Source of the DNA: Andalucia godoyi
Lineage: Eukaryota; Discoba; Jakobea; Jakobida; Andaluciidae
Direction of reading: 5' to 3'
Assembly: GCA_009859145.1 (NCBI GenBank)
Contig: VRVR01000061.1
Location: 62,001-126,000 of the forward strand
Length of the DNA: 64,000 bases
Shown here one piece after another: positions 46,787 to 56,509 of the stretch. The position numbers and the translations under genes are program-made. Numbering within the stretch: position 1 is the first letter of the stretch; each line of letters begins with the position of its first letter. The notes under the pieces were generated by a model. The model saw only the letters and a list, made by a program, of their open reading frames with translations. It ran no database searches and was not told the DNA's origin.

Positions 46787-48496
46787 CTAATTCGAAGCGT
46801 TTCGTTTGGCCCCGCATTCGCTGCAAAACTTGGCAAAAGCAGTCGGAAACGGAAAATTGCATTCGTGACAAGCACTTTCCGGAGTTCGAGACGAGTTGAG
46901 AGACGAACGGTGAGATGCATAGTCATAGAACTTGAGACTCTCCACATCGCGTACGGGAGACTGGTCACTCCGTGGAAGACAAGGAAGATCATCGATCTCT
47001 GACAGGTCTTGCATTTTCGGTTTGGGGCTTGCTGCTGCCGGTATCTTCCTGGGAGACCTCGATTCCTTTGCGGCAGCTTTCTTCATTGACTCTCCGGCAA
47101 CGGAGGACGCATTCATATTCTGCGATTCCGAAATGGAATGTGCAGAGCCGCTTTCTGAAGGTGGTGCAGGAGAAGATGCAGTTGCCGGGGACGCTTTTGG
47201 CTGGAAAGAAGAGGCACGCTTCGCCGGCTTTTCCTGTGTACACAAACGATGATGGACTTCGATTCTGTCTCGCGCAAAAGTGCGTCCACACCATTGGCAC
47301 GGAACCAGGAAATCATTCTCCGGAGGCGTCGGGGCTCTTCCAGCTTCTGCACTGCGGGACCCGCACTCACCAGAGGATCTCAGCGAATCGCCAGAGATTG
47401 GCGACGCGGCTGCGTGAATCGCCGCAATATCATCTTCATCGCCAAACAGCTGAAATGTGTCTGGTGACGGCGGTTCTTTTCCGGGATGTCGCTTTCTCCA
47501 CACTTCTTCACAGCCATTCTTCCAATGAATGGGAATGCTGCTTCTTCCGTACATCTTTCCACACGAAGGGCACAACACCGTAATTGGACCCTTCGCTTTT
47601 GCTCGTCGCATTTCCCTCTCTTCTTCGTACGCGTCCATCCGCGACGTGTTTTTCGAACACGTCGCAACGTGCGCAACGCACGTCTCCATCTCGAATCGCC
47701 GCTTGCAATGCGGACACGCAACGCGTGTAACTTGTTCATAGGTCTGGCGAGCAAGATCCGTATATGCTTCAAGCTGCGCCCTCGAAAGCTGCTCACTGAA
47801 CACCGTTTCGATCCTAGCTCCATCGGTTTCCTCCAGCGACGCACACAGTTCTGGATCGAGCTGCTGCAGCACCACATCCACTCTTGGAACTTTTGGCTTC
47901 AGTTGCATTGGAATCGCACAGATCCGCTTTTCGTGCTTGTCCTTGCATATGTACAAGTGCCGTCCAAGCGAATGAACGCCAAAGCCTCGGCAACAGTAGT
48001 GGCATGTAAGCAACACCGGCCCGCCACTCACGGGGCTCCTTCCCCCTCCCCCACCACCGGTACTAGCGCTGCTACCATCACTACGGCTGGCGCTTGTGCT
48101 TGTGCTTGTGCTTGCAGCATTGAGGGAACCGACAGGCCGGTGTGAAACAGACATGGAGACCTTCTTCGTACCGTTGCACGAGTCCAAATGACGCACCAAC
48201 GCATCCACGTTAAACGACCGCCCGCAGCCCGTACAGCGGTTAAGGGCCGCGTGCGCAAAAATCTCGAATGCTTGGTCATTGTACTCCTGCATTTCAGCCT
48301 TGTTCTTCACGGACAAAGGAAGCGAAAGCGGCATTTCTGGAGGAGACTGGCGCATCAGTGCAGGCAATCGAGACTGTTCCAAAACGTACTTTTCCGCACA
48401 TTTTGGAAGATGCAGCGGCAACGAGGCCGTTCCAAATGACTTTCCACACAAATGACATATCGGAGTTAATGGCGGTGCACCCGGCCCACTGCTCAT
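46787..48496 (-). CDS. Multi-zinc-finger protein, ZC2HC1-like
   Basis: This 569-residue protein contains repeated C2HC fingers of the ZC2HC1 (FAM164) type: CHLCGKSFGTASLPLHLPKC, then CTGCGRSFNVDALVRHLDSC, CHYCCRGFGVHSLGRHLYIC, CPHCKRRFEMETCVAHVATC, CPSCGKMYGRSSIPIHWKNG and CQWCGRTFARDRIEVHHRLC. A C-terminal treble-clef-like CHECNFPFPTAFAKFCSECG ends it. Linkers are Ser/Pro-rich. Homologous fingers occur in ciliary and flagellar proteins of several protists. The role is unknown. The start MSSGPGAPPL at 48496 is chosen; the open frame above it codes hydrophobic junk from the T-rich leader. Confidence 0.85.
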   Translation of the reverse strand: MSSGPGAPPLTPICHLCGKSFGTASLPLHLPKCAEKYVLEQSRLPALMRQSPPEMPLSLPLSVKNKAEMQEYNDQAFEIFAHAALNRCTGCGRSFNVDALVRHLDSCNGTKKVSMSVSHRPVGSLNAASTSTSTSASRSDGSSASTGGGGGGRSPVSGGPVLLTCHYCCRGFGVHSLGRHLYICKDKHEKRICAIPMQLKPKVPRVDVVLQQLDPELCASLEETDGARIETVFSEQLSRAQLEAYTDLARQTYEQVTRVACPHCKRRFEMETCVAHVATCSKNTSRMDAYEEEREMRRAKAKGPITVLCPSCGKMYGRSSIPIHWKNGCEEVWRKRHPGKEPPSPDTFQLFGDEDDIAAIHAAASPISGDSLRSSGECGSRSAEAGRAPTPPENDFLVPCQWCGRTFARDRIEVHHRLCTQEKPAKRASSFQPKASPATASSPAPPSESGSAHSISESQNMNASSVAGESMKKAAAKESRSPRKIPAAASPKPKMQDLSEIDDLPCLPRSDQSPVRDVESLKFYDYASHRSSLNSSRTPESACHECNFPFPTAFAKFCSECGAKRNASN

Positions 48497-48728
48497 TCGA
48501 CCGCAACAAAACAGAAAGATACAAAAAAAGCAATATATATATGTAATAATAATAATAACAGGAATAAAGTGAAATGAAAAAGAGTGAAGGAACAATCATT
48601 AAAAGCCATTAGGAAGGTCGATCGACGATTGGGTGGAAGGACGTTCCAGGGTTACAGCAGATTGCTGCGTGACAGCAGCTGGGGGGCTGGCGGCAGACGA
48701 TAGATATAGCTGTACTCAACGTTGCGAA

Positions 48729-49450
48729 TCACGCAGGATCGGACTGCGGGATTGCCTGTGGCGGGGGCACGATCGGTGCGGCAATGGTTCTTCGCCTGGA
48801 CAGAAGCCAGAACGAAACACCGAGAAGCGCAACACCTGTCCATATCCAGTGGCGTGAGCAGTTGTTTCGGAGCCAGTTGCGCGTGCATGACACCCAGCCA
48901 TTATCCGCGGAAGAGGATGTAAGAGCTTTGGTGCCAACTGCATGAGAGTTGTGACAGAGAAGTTCTTGCGCTTGCGCTTCGTCCGCGAGCAAAACAACGC
49001 CTTCGGGGTGGACGACTGGCGCTGCTCCCACATCTTGTGCACCAACTGTGATCTCCGCAAGTCCTGAAGACTGTAGAGAACCAGAGGAGGTGCTCGTAAA
49101 TGACTCGGACCGTCTATCGCGGTTCCGCTCAATCCACTCTCGAACGTATCCGCGCGTCTGTCCAGCATCCGAGCCAACCTGAATGAGTTCTTCGAGCTCT
49201 GCAAGAAGCGGCAGGAAGAGGTCCGTGGATTGCTTCAGAAACGAACGAAGACCTCGTCTTGGAAACAATTTCAACTCCTCCATGTACTCGAGAAATACTG
49301 ACAACTTGTTACGCTCTTCCGAGGAAAAGACGCTGGTCATAGCTGCCATAGCCTGGACCGTCCTCCTCAGCTGGTCCGACAGCGAGTACGTCATCCAGTA
49401 CCACGAAATAAGCGACGCATCCACGAACACAGCTTCTGACGATGCTTCTG
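48729..49450 (-). CDS. C-terminal part of a probable tail-anchored protein (frame-broken)
   Basis: The frame has no ATG near its 5' edge (it opens through GTG and is continuous upstream to about 49465). It contains helical sequence (RTVQAMAAMTSVFSSEERNK, LEYMEELKLFPRRGLRSFLK), a Ser-rich linker and a single C-terminal TM (HWIWTGVALLGVSFWLLSRR), as in tail-anchored proteins. It most likely continues the frame 49391-50209. The two frames overlap in 49391-49465 with a -1/+2 offset, so a small indel or an unrecognised short intron separates them. Residue composition supports coding in both parts. No family is recognised. Confidence 0.5.
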
Positions 49451-50209
49451 AGTGAGCGATGAGGCGTCTGAATATTCCAGCACCTCTGCAACTCGATCCA
49501 CATACTCGGGCAGTGTCGTACAGAATCCATCACGGGACGCGCCGTCAATGGCCTCATTATACTCTTGGCTTGCATACTTTGCAACATGTGGCTTGTACAT
49601 ATCCTCGCTGCAAACAGACCGAAACCACTCTTCGTTTCCAAGCAATGCAGAAACAGATCCCCCAAGCTCCGTGGTCGTACTGCTACCCCCACTGCTGCTG
49701 CTGATTGCTAGGACGCGACTGGCCACGAATTGCGAAAGCGTATCCACCGAGCCGTTCCACTCTGCCGCGGCACCCACAAGCTCGTGAAATCGCAGCGGAA
49801 GCACTGCAAAAAGCATTGGCTTTGGAAAGACCCGCACCATGTGGTCCCAAAAATCATTATACGCGCCAAGTGTTTCAGCGATCCGACTCAGCTCCGCGTG
49901 GACAAGTGCTAGAAATGCGCGGCTCGCATCCTCGAGCTTTGTAGCCCACTCATCCCGGATTTCAGGATCCAGAGAATCTGTCTCGTCAAGCAAGTCTAGC
50001 ATCGCCGCCACAGACGACTGAAACATCATTAGAAATGAAACGCTGTCATTCACAAACCCACGTGCAGACTTCCGAGCCGCATCGTTCGGACCATCCAGGT
50101 TCGACGTATGATACGTTATCCGCTGTGCCGCATCTCGTAATCCATGCAATCCACCATCCATTCTCCGAGCTCTCCCCACTTCTCTGGTCCTCTTGCCTTC
50201 ATCCTGCAT
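49391..50209 (-). CDS. N-terminal part of the same uncharacterised protein, 272 aa in frame
   Basis: It starts at ATG 50209. Helical, soluble-looking sequence follows: VNDSVSFLMMFQSSVAAMLD, then LEDASRAFLALVHAELSRIA and WDHMVRVFPKPMLFAVLPLR. It includes a poly-Ser/Gly patch and a VLEYSDASS end after which the frame is probably wrong. The last 20 or so residues (SLTQKHRQKLCSWMRRLFRG) do not look like protein continuation, while the overlapping frame to 48729 does. I treat both as one damaged or intron-split gene. There are no catalytic motifs. Confidence 0.55.
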   Translation of the reverse strand: MQDEGKRTREVGRARRMDGGLHGLRDAAQRITYHTSNLDGPNDAARKSARGFVNDSVSFLMMFQSSVAAMLDLLDETDSLDPEIRDEWATKLEDASRAFLALVHAELSRIAETLGAYNDFWDHMVRVFPKPMLFAVLPLRFHELVGAAAEWNGSVDTLSQFVASRVLAISSSSGGSSTTTELGGSVSALLGNEEWFRSVCSEDMYKPHVAKYASQEYNEAIDGASRDGFCTTLPEYVDRVAEVLEYSDASSLTQKHRQKLCSWMRRLFRGTG

Positions 50210-50344
50210 CCTATGTGTGACTTTTAACGTCCGTTGCCCTTTATTTTACAATTCCGTCCTTTTTTTTTGACAACTGACATGCAGCAAAATAATAAAAAAA
50301 CACGCGCCATCTGTTCGACAAATGACAACATCAAAACCCCCCGA

Positions 50345-50554
50345 TTATGGATTCACCGGATTGCCATTTGCGGCTAATTTCCGATTGGGGTCCAAGTGAA
50401 TTCGGAGCGTGGAGACATAGGCCGTTAAGATCTCGTTTTCCTTTCGAATGTCCGAGTGCAAGTGTGACAGGCTTGACAGTCTTCCTTGGGTCTGTTGCAA
50501 CGTCGCAGTTAGTCGCTGCAACGACGTTTCAAGACCGGTTACCACCCTTTCCAT
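50345..50554 (-). CDS. Small coiled-coil protein (SCOC-like?)
   Basis: This 69-residue product starts at ATG 50554 (MERVVTGLETSLQRLTATLQ). It is a single coiled coil with a conserved-looking end RKENEILTAYVSTLRIHLDP, similar in shape to short coiled-coil proteins of the SCOC type (..ENQVL..YI..L). The Golgi role known for SCOC cannot be inferred with confidence. It is short, but its heptad pattern and compact leader support a real gene. Confidence 0.5.
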   Translation of the reverse strand: MERVVTGLETSLQRLTATLQQTQGRLSSLSHLHSDIRKENEILTAYVSTLRIHLDPNRKLAANGNPVNP

Positions 50555-51043
50555 CCCTCTGTTCTCTCCTCTCCCCCCCCCAAATCAACAGAAAACCAGA
50601 AGAAAAAAATAACAACAACAACAGCAAAAAAATAATAAAAATAATTGAAAATAAAAAATTAAAAAAAAGCAACAACAAAAATCGACAGTGTCACTGCGGA
50701 GTGTGAGGACAGCAGACGGAGTTCATTTTTTCCCTTCATATTTTCTTTCCGTTTGTCCTTCCTCTGCTGCTTGTCAAGCTTGTTCATTCGTTCTTTTATT
50801 ATTATTATTTAATAATATAAATTATGGAAGGGGAGGAAGAGCCGAGAATTAGCTGGAGGAAAGCCATGGAGCGGCCAACGGATGCAGTGTTCCTCGCGGG
50901 GGGGGGGGGGGGGGAGTCGCCGTTTTGAAGTTACAAATCGAGTACGCCGGCATGTGAATGACAGCCTGAAAAAAAAAATCTCTTTTACTGCTTTTTGCCA
51001 GGCGAGCCAAGTTCGGAGTGCGGTTCGGTAAAGTCTGGACCCT
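50555..51043. other. Intergenic with poly-A/T tracts and a 17-base G run
   Basis: A (AAC)n/(AAT)n stretch lies at 50600-50690. At 50898-50914 there are 17 consecutive G. No gene is seen, although the lost N-terminal part of the NYN gene might once have lain here. Confidence 0.5.
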
Positions 51044-51600
51044 GTGCAGAGTGACATTCGGGATGTTCCGGACACGAAGCCTGAAGCTGCGGATCGTGCA
51101 ATGTACCTCGAGCTGGATCGGTTTGAGCGTCGCACAAAGGCATCTGCGAGAATCGTTCTGATTTCTGATGACATTGACTTTGCTGGAAAACTTGGCGATC
51201 TGGTGCACCAGGTCGGATACGAGGTCGTCATCATCGTGAATGGACATGCTTGGCAGGGGCTTCGAGAAGCGGAGACTCTATATTTTGACTGGAAACAAAG
51301 TTGCATCGCCGCTGTCATCAAGCATTGCGGATGTTGGTGCAGCAGGAGTGGAGAGTGGACCCGTCCAGCGATGCTCGGTTGCTTCACTGCGAAGCGCGCA
51401 ATCATATGTTGAAATGCCCTAAATGCTCGAGCAGATTTTGAATCGGAGATCGACCTCCAGATACACATGGTTGAGAACGCGCACTTTTACACTTGCGCAG
51501 TATGCGGGAATCCCTTTTGACAGCGAGATTGCCCCTTTCCAGCCACGCTGCTTGCAACACTTCTCCGTGAACTCGTGAGCTCAAATTGGTCATCTTCCAG
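51044..51600 (+). pseudogene. Broken NYN ribonuclease-like / C2H2 zinc-finger gene
   Basis: The first frame (51044-51292) codes VPDTKPEAADRAMYLELDRF, then ARIVLISDDIDFAGKLGDLV and VGYEVVIIVNGHAWQGLREA, ending ETLYFDWK. This is the second half of a NYN (PIN-like) domain with its D.DF acidic motif (ISDDIDF). After frame changes near 51290-51300, another frame gives QALRMLVQQEWRVDPSSDAR and then C2H2-like fingers: CPKCSSRF, a frame change at TTT-TGA, ESEIDLQIHMVENAHF, then CAVCGNPF, again a frame change at TTT-TGA, DSEIAPF. The N-terminal half of NYN with its first Asp is missing. NYN plus C2H2 proteins are putative RNA nucleases. It overlaps no other gene and ends close to the helicase. Confidence 0.6.
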
Positions 51601-51700
51601 GTTCCATGCCCACGGAACGATACGGCTTTGCCTGTTTTTATTTGTAAACAACGCAACACAACCCGAAAAAAATTGGATTCTGAAGATCGCATGTTTCAGG

Positions 51701-53878
51701 TCAGGAACGGAAAATGGCCATTTGCGATGCCGTTGCATAGGACTCGCCCACAAAATTGGTGACGCTCCAGAACTTTTCAATCAAGACATGCAAGTGCGTG
51801 TCGGACACCTCTTCTCGTAGCCGCTTCCAACGACCTCTCAAATTCAGCGCAAGATCAATGACACTCACTTGCTTTCCAGGATTTGAGGAGTCCTTTCTGA
51901 GCCCCCTTCCCAGCTGCTGAACAAACACGATTTCAGAATCGGTCTGTCTTGCCAAGATAATGCAATCCACTCCAGGAACATCAAAGCCTTCGTTGATCAT
52001 TTGGACCGAAACAAGGATGCGGATTCGCCCGGACACAAATTGCCGGAACACATCCATCGCATCCCTGACTTGGTAATGGGCCACTCCGCAGGAAATTCTG
52101 TTGGACGCAAACAGCCGTCCGCAGTGATTGGCGACTTCAATAGATGGCGCAAAGACAAGGACGCTATGCTTGGGTTCCAGACCCGAAATCAATCTGGAGT
52201 GCTCAAAATCGAGAAAAGCACACACAATCCGGTTTGCCACCGCGCTGGCGTGCGCATCCCTTGCAGCCACGTTCATCTTTCGAGAAGGGCCCTTCGGAGG
52301 TGCATAGTCTGCAAATTCTGGTCGCTTCCACAGTTCGGCATTTGAGGAGTCCAAGGATTTCAAAAAGTCCTGCACGGTAATTTTGCGGGACAGCAGAGGG
52401 TTGACCAGCTGACCGTACGTTGGGATGTCGCGGCCATCTCGTGCATCCAGCAGCGGCAAGAATTCGAGATACTCGACAGGGGGAAAGTATCCCAGATCCT
52501 TTGCGATGTTCCATGGCAAGTCGACGTACACAACACCAGCAAACAGAGAGCGCAGCCTTTCTCCGCGGGGATCTTCTCGATGGAACAACGTTGCGGTCAT
52601 TCCAAGCATGTACTTCAGGCTGGGACTGGAAGCAAGTGTATCATAAACACGCCGGTAAGTCGTTGCCATGACGTGATGCACTTCGTCCATCACAACATGA
52701 GACACACGTCCTACAAACGATGCAGGAAGTCTATCGAACGACTGAAACAAACAAAACACAAACTGGACTTCTTCCAAATTCAAACCTGCAGACGCCGAAG
52801 CCGAAGCCGAAGCCGAAGCCGAAGCCGAAGCCGCAGCCGACGCCGTAGACGACCCTTCCATGAGCATGAACGCCCGTTCTGGATATCCCAGCCTAGTAAA
52901 ATGATGCTTGAACTTTGCAAACGCAGCATCGCGAATGGCTCTCGTGTGCACAAGAAACAGAAACGCAAAAGGATGGACGTCGGTTCGGGAATTTTCCGCT
53001 CTTTGGGCCTCATCGCCTTCATTTAACAACTCTTTATCACCATCGCCGTCATCGTCGTCATCGTCACCTCTGCTATCGCCGTCTTTCGTTGCTCTGCGTT
53101 TTTGCTTGCTCTTCTCCGCAATTACTTCTGATGCAAGGGGTTCTTCAGCACACGAATCTTCGTTTCCGGGATGATCCAGAATCCATGAAGTAAGCTGGTC
53201 AACGGTTGCCAACGGTCCCAGTGCCAATGCAGCCTGGTGTGCGTCAGCAGTACCAAAACCGATGTTCACAAGCTGTGCCAGAACAGCATCGGTGATTCCA
53301 GACTTTGAGACCTTTTCCTTCCTGCGAATGGTGGTTGATTCCGCAGCATGCTTCCTTTGCCGTTTCTCTGCCATCCTGGATGACATTAGCTGATTTTTCC
53401 CAACGGAAAGAACAGCCGGCATTGCAAATTCGGGATCATCAAGAGAAGTTCGCAGGGATTCAATAGACTGTTGGATGTCAAGGACGGAAAGCACTGTTTT
53501 CCCGCATGCCGTCGCCATCACAAGTAGTCCAGTGGAATGCTGCACACGCAGACGAACATGCTGCATGTGCTGGAGCAGCTTCTCCTGGAGCTTCGAAGGC
53601 TGAAACAGACCCGAGGCAGACGCAGGAGGAAATGAAGGGTCAGTCCCTTGCAAGTCTTCTAGAGACAAGGCGTATTGCGAGTCTTCGCTTGCCACCGTCT
53701 TCACGTCGTCACCAGCCGTAGTTTCGAGCTCGAAATCCGCTGACAGCGGAATGTACGACAGCTGGCGCTTCCTGTACAGGTCTTTCCGGACGACTCCCTG
53801 CACGATGCGCTCGACATCATTGACGGAAATGGAGTCCTGTAACAGTCGATCGAGTATTTTCTGAACAGCTCGATTCAT
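51701..53878 (-). CDS. SF2 (DEVH-type) helicase with inserted UBA-like domain
   Basis: In this 725-residue protein motif I is LLVMATACGKTVLSV (about residues 118-130). After it comes an insertion of some 200 residues with a UBA-like segment (ITDAVLAQLVNIGFGTADAH, then DQLTSWILDHPGN), a basic/acidic linker and a (SA)n run from GCxTCx repeats (GAAGCC on the plus strand, 52797-52835). Motif II is VVMDEVHHV (about 395), and motif III is GMTATLFHRED. The C-terminal RecA half has VLVFAPSIEVANHCGR, QMINEGFDVPGVDCIILAR and motif VI FVQQLGRGLRKD. The core resembles COG1061/type III restriction-like SF2 helicases. Motifs are intact, so it should be an active nucleic-acid translocase; its partner is unknown. 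Confidence 0.85.
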   Translation of the reverse strand: MNRAVQKILDRLLQDSISVNDVERIVQGVVRKDLYRKRQLSYIPLSADFELETTAGDDVKTVASEDSQYALSLEDLQGTDPSFPPASASGLFQPSKLQEKLLQHMQHVRLRVQHSTGLLVMATACGKTVLSVLDIQQSIESLRTSLDDPEFAMPAVLSVGKNQLMSSRMAEKRQRKHAAESTTIRRKEKVSKSGITDAVLAQLVNIGFGTADAHQAALALGPLATVDQLTSWILDHPGNEDSCAEEPLASEVIAEKSKQKRRATKDGDSRGDDDDDDGDGDKELLNEGDEAQRAENSRTDVHPFAFLFLVHTRAIRDAAFAKFKHHFTRLGYPERAFMLMEGSSTASAAASASASASASASASAGLNLEEVQFVFCLFQSFDRLPASFVGRVSHVVMDEVHHVMATTYRRVYDTLASSPSLKYMLGMTATLFHREDPRGERLRSLFAGVVYVDLPWNIAKDLGYFPPVEYLEFLPLLDARDGRDIPTYGQLVNPLLSRKITVQDFLKSLDSSNAELWKRPEFADYAPPKGPSRKMNVAARDAHASAVANRIVCAFLDFEHSRLISGLEPKHSVLVFAPSIEVANHCGRLFASNRISCGVAHYQVRDAMDVFRQFVSGRIRILVSVQMINEGFDVPGVDCIILARQTDSEIVFVQQLGRGLRKDSSNPGKQVSVIDLALNLRGRWKRLREEVSDTHLHVLIEKFWSVTNFVGESYATASQMAIFRS

Positions 53879-54378
53879 GCCTCCATTCTATGCGCACCAA
53901 GTCATCGCTTCCTTTTATTGTCAATGCCCCCTGGTAATGTGCTCTTTGTATATTTAGAAAAAGAAAAAAAAATAATAAAAAATTCAATTTGAATGTGAGT
54001 GAGGAATGAGCTTTAACGGTGCCTTTGAGGTTTTTCCGGTGGCCTCAAGTTGCGTTTTGTATTGTGCGCTAGGGCTAGCTAGGGTTGCTTCAAGTCCAGG
54101 GAATTTTCCTTTATTCAAATTTTCAATAGGTTTTTATGTATGTTTTATTCTGCATTTATTTTAATTACTATTACTGATTATTATTATAATATTATTTTTG
54201 GCATTGTGTTGTTGTGATTGCTATTGCACGACGCCGCACACATTGTATATACGGAGATTTTTTTAGCATCGTCTCTGGAGCCGCTCGCGATTGATAGAGC
54301 CGCTCGTGTGCGACGTGTGAGTTTTCCTTCTTTTCCTTCTTTCTTTTCTCCTTCTAATTGGTGATTCGATAGTCGGAA
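53879..54378. promoter_or_regulatory. Divergent promoter region, helicase / VPS52
   Basis: A/T-rich; it holds GCTAGGGCTAGCTAGGG at 54069-54085 and a TTTTCCTTC tract just before VPS52. No gene. Confidence 0.4.
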
Positions 54379-56397
54379 ATGGCGGAAATGGACGATTTGG
54401 ATCTTGGGGATCTTGATTTTACGTCGACTTCGCTGAGCACGCTTGAGACGGACTTGGCGTCTTTTGACCAGAACGAGTTGGTGTCGCGCGCGCTATCGGA
54501 AGGCCGTGATTTGAGAAAGTATGCGTCTGAGATTGAAGATGAAATGCATGAATTGGAGATTGCGAGTGTGGACGACTATGTTGCGGTGTCGGACCACATT
54601 GACAAGTTGCACACGCACATCTCGTTATGCGACTCTGTGCTGCAGCGGATGGAGAATGTGCTGGGAAAGTTTCAATCGGATCTCGGCTCCATCAGCGACG
54701 AGATCCAAGTGCTGCAAGATCGCGCACTGATGATGTCGATTCAGATGAAGAACAGACAGCACATTGGATCGCAACTATCGCAGCTTACAGAGCAGCTTGT
54801 GATTCGTCCGGAACTTGTCAGAGCGATAGTAGAAGAGGAAGTGGATGACCGGTATCTCGATGCGCTGATTGAATTGGACAGGAAACACGTGTTTTTCTGT
54901 ACGGATCTCGTGGAACATTCAAAATCTGTGTCGGATCTGCAGCCTGAACTGGACAAGCTTATCGCGAAGGCGTGTGCAAAGGTACGGGACTTTCTGGTTG
55001 CACGAATTGTTGCGCTGAAGAAGCCGCGGACGAATATCCAAATGCATCAGCTCAGCACGCTTCTCAAGTACAAGTTTTTTGTCGAGTTCGTGCACAGACA
55101 TCGCAGAGAAGATTGCTATGCGGACATTGTGGCCACGTACGCAGAGGTAATGTCCAAGGTGTATTCTCATAATTTCAAGACATACTGGACTGCGCTGATT
55201 AAGCTCAAGGCGAAAAATGCCGCAGTTGCACTCTCGATGTCGGATCTCGAAGGAAAACTGAAGATGATCGATGATGAGGAAACGCCACCCATTGTGCCGC
55301 CAACCGGCCAGTCGCTTTTTGGATCTGGGACCTCGTCGAGTAGCGCACTTCCTTTTGAAGTGCTGTACAAGTCCGCGCATGCATTGCTCGTGGACACTGT
55401 CACCTCCGAGTATTTGTTTCAGTGGGAGTTTCTCGCAAAGGATGTGCAAACAGACGCGGTATTTTTGCCGTCATTTGAGATTTTTGACACCTTTTTAACC
55501 GCTCATTTGCAGACCACAGTTTCCAATGACATTTTGAGCGTGTGCATGCTCATCAGAATTGTGCACATGGTGCAGCGTGTGATGCAAAAACGACGGGTCC
55601 CCGCACTCGATCCGTATTGCGACCGGACCTTGGTGCTGCTATGGCCGCGTTTCAAGATTCTCTGCGGAGGGTTTGTCGACAAACTGAAATCAACGTCTGA
55701 CGCTTCCATGAACACACCCAGGAGCTATGCCAATTTGGTCTATGCGATCTCGAGCACCGTGCTGCATTTTCCGAACGAAGATACCGAGCCTGCATGGGCC
55801 GATACGGTGCGCATGACGCTTGCTGAGCTTCGCCTTGCCATCACCACTGCTCTTGAAAAGATCGGTTCGTCGATGAATCCCTTCCAGCGAAACGTGTTCA
55901 ACATCAATGCATGGGCACTGTGTGTGGATGCCCGCACTGGTGAGCCGTCGATTGATGATTTCCATGCTCGGTGTTTGGCCCGGTACATGGACGAATACGT
56001 TGGTCGCGAACTGAAGGTGCAGGTACCGTTTCTCGTTCGGTTGTTTACCAACTCCGCAAATGCTGCTAGTGATCGAGGCTCTGACGGTGCGCCATCAAGT
56101 CCAAAGCTGGACAACGGTTCCATATCGTCGGAGGACATCGAGGCTGCAGTTCGAGAGTTTGGCAATGTGTGGAAGGAAAAGCTGGCCAAGATCCACGAGG
56201 ATGTGTTGCGCTCCTTTACCGACTTCAAGAACGGAGTGGAAGTTCTGAAGCTCTGTTTTACGCAGCTGCTCTTGTACTATGGCAGATGCATCTCTCACAT
56301 CAGTGATCGACCAGAACTGAAGCATCTCAAGAAGGAGATTGTCAGTCAACAAGTCATGCTGTACGAAGCACGGAAGTATGCACAAGATTTTGAGTAA
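54379..56397 (+). CDS. VPS52: VPS52, GARP/EARP tethering complex subunit
   Basis: This 672-residue protein is in the normal size range. The N-terminal part has the family pattern SRALSEGRDLRKYASEIEDE, then DHIDKLHTHISLCDSVLQRM and GKFQSDLGSISDEIQVLQDR. QMKNRQHIGSQLSQLTEQLV and VRDFLVARIVALKKPRTNIQ follow, then LLKYKFFVEFVH and EYLFQWEFLAKD. These blocks parallel human VPS52 in order. The protein is a long helical rod that, with VPS51, VPS53 and VPS54/50, tethers endosome-derived vesicles at the trans-Golgi. It is uninterrupted. The ATG at 54379 follows a T/C-rich leader. Confidence 0.93.
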   Translation: MAEMDDLDLGDLDFTSTSLSTLETDLASFDQNELVSRALSEGRDLRKYASEIEDEMHELEIASVDDYVAVSDHIDKLHTHISLCDSVLQRMENVLGKFQSDLGSISDEIQVLQDRALMMSIQMKNRQHIGSQLSQLTEQLVIRPELVRAIVEEEVDDRYLDALIELDRKHVFFCTDLVEHSKSVSDLQPELDKLIAKACAKVRDFLVARIVALKKPRTNIQMHQLSTLLKYKFFVEFVHRHRREDCYADIVATYAEVMSKVYSHNFKTYWTALIKLKAKNAAVALSMSDLEGKLKMIDDEETPPIVPPTGQSLFGSGTSSSSALPFEVLYKSAHALLVDTVTSEYLFQWEFLAKDVQTDAVFLPSFEIFDTFLTAHLQTTVSNDILSVCMLIRIVHMVQRVMQKRRVPALDPYCDRTLVLLWPRFKILCGGFVDKLKSTSDASMNTPRSYANLVYAISSTVLHFPNEDTEPAWADTVRMTLAELRLAITTALEKIGSSMNPFQRNVFNINAWALCVDARTGEPSIDDFHARCLARYMDEYVGRELKVQVPFLVRLFTNSANAASDRGSDGAPSSPKLDNGSISSEDIEAAVREFGNVWKEKLAKIHEDVLRSFTDFKNGVEVLKLCFTQLLLYYGRCISHISDRPELKHLKKEIVSQQVMLYEARKYAQDFE

Positions 56398-56509
56398 AAC
56401 CAACCAGCACCCGGATCCCCACCCATGTCCCAGCCTTTTCGTTTCTGTTCATCCATTCTTGTGCTGTGCTGTGCGGGGTTTCCCCTTGACTCCCAGCCAC
56501 CCAGAAGGC

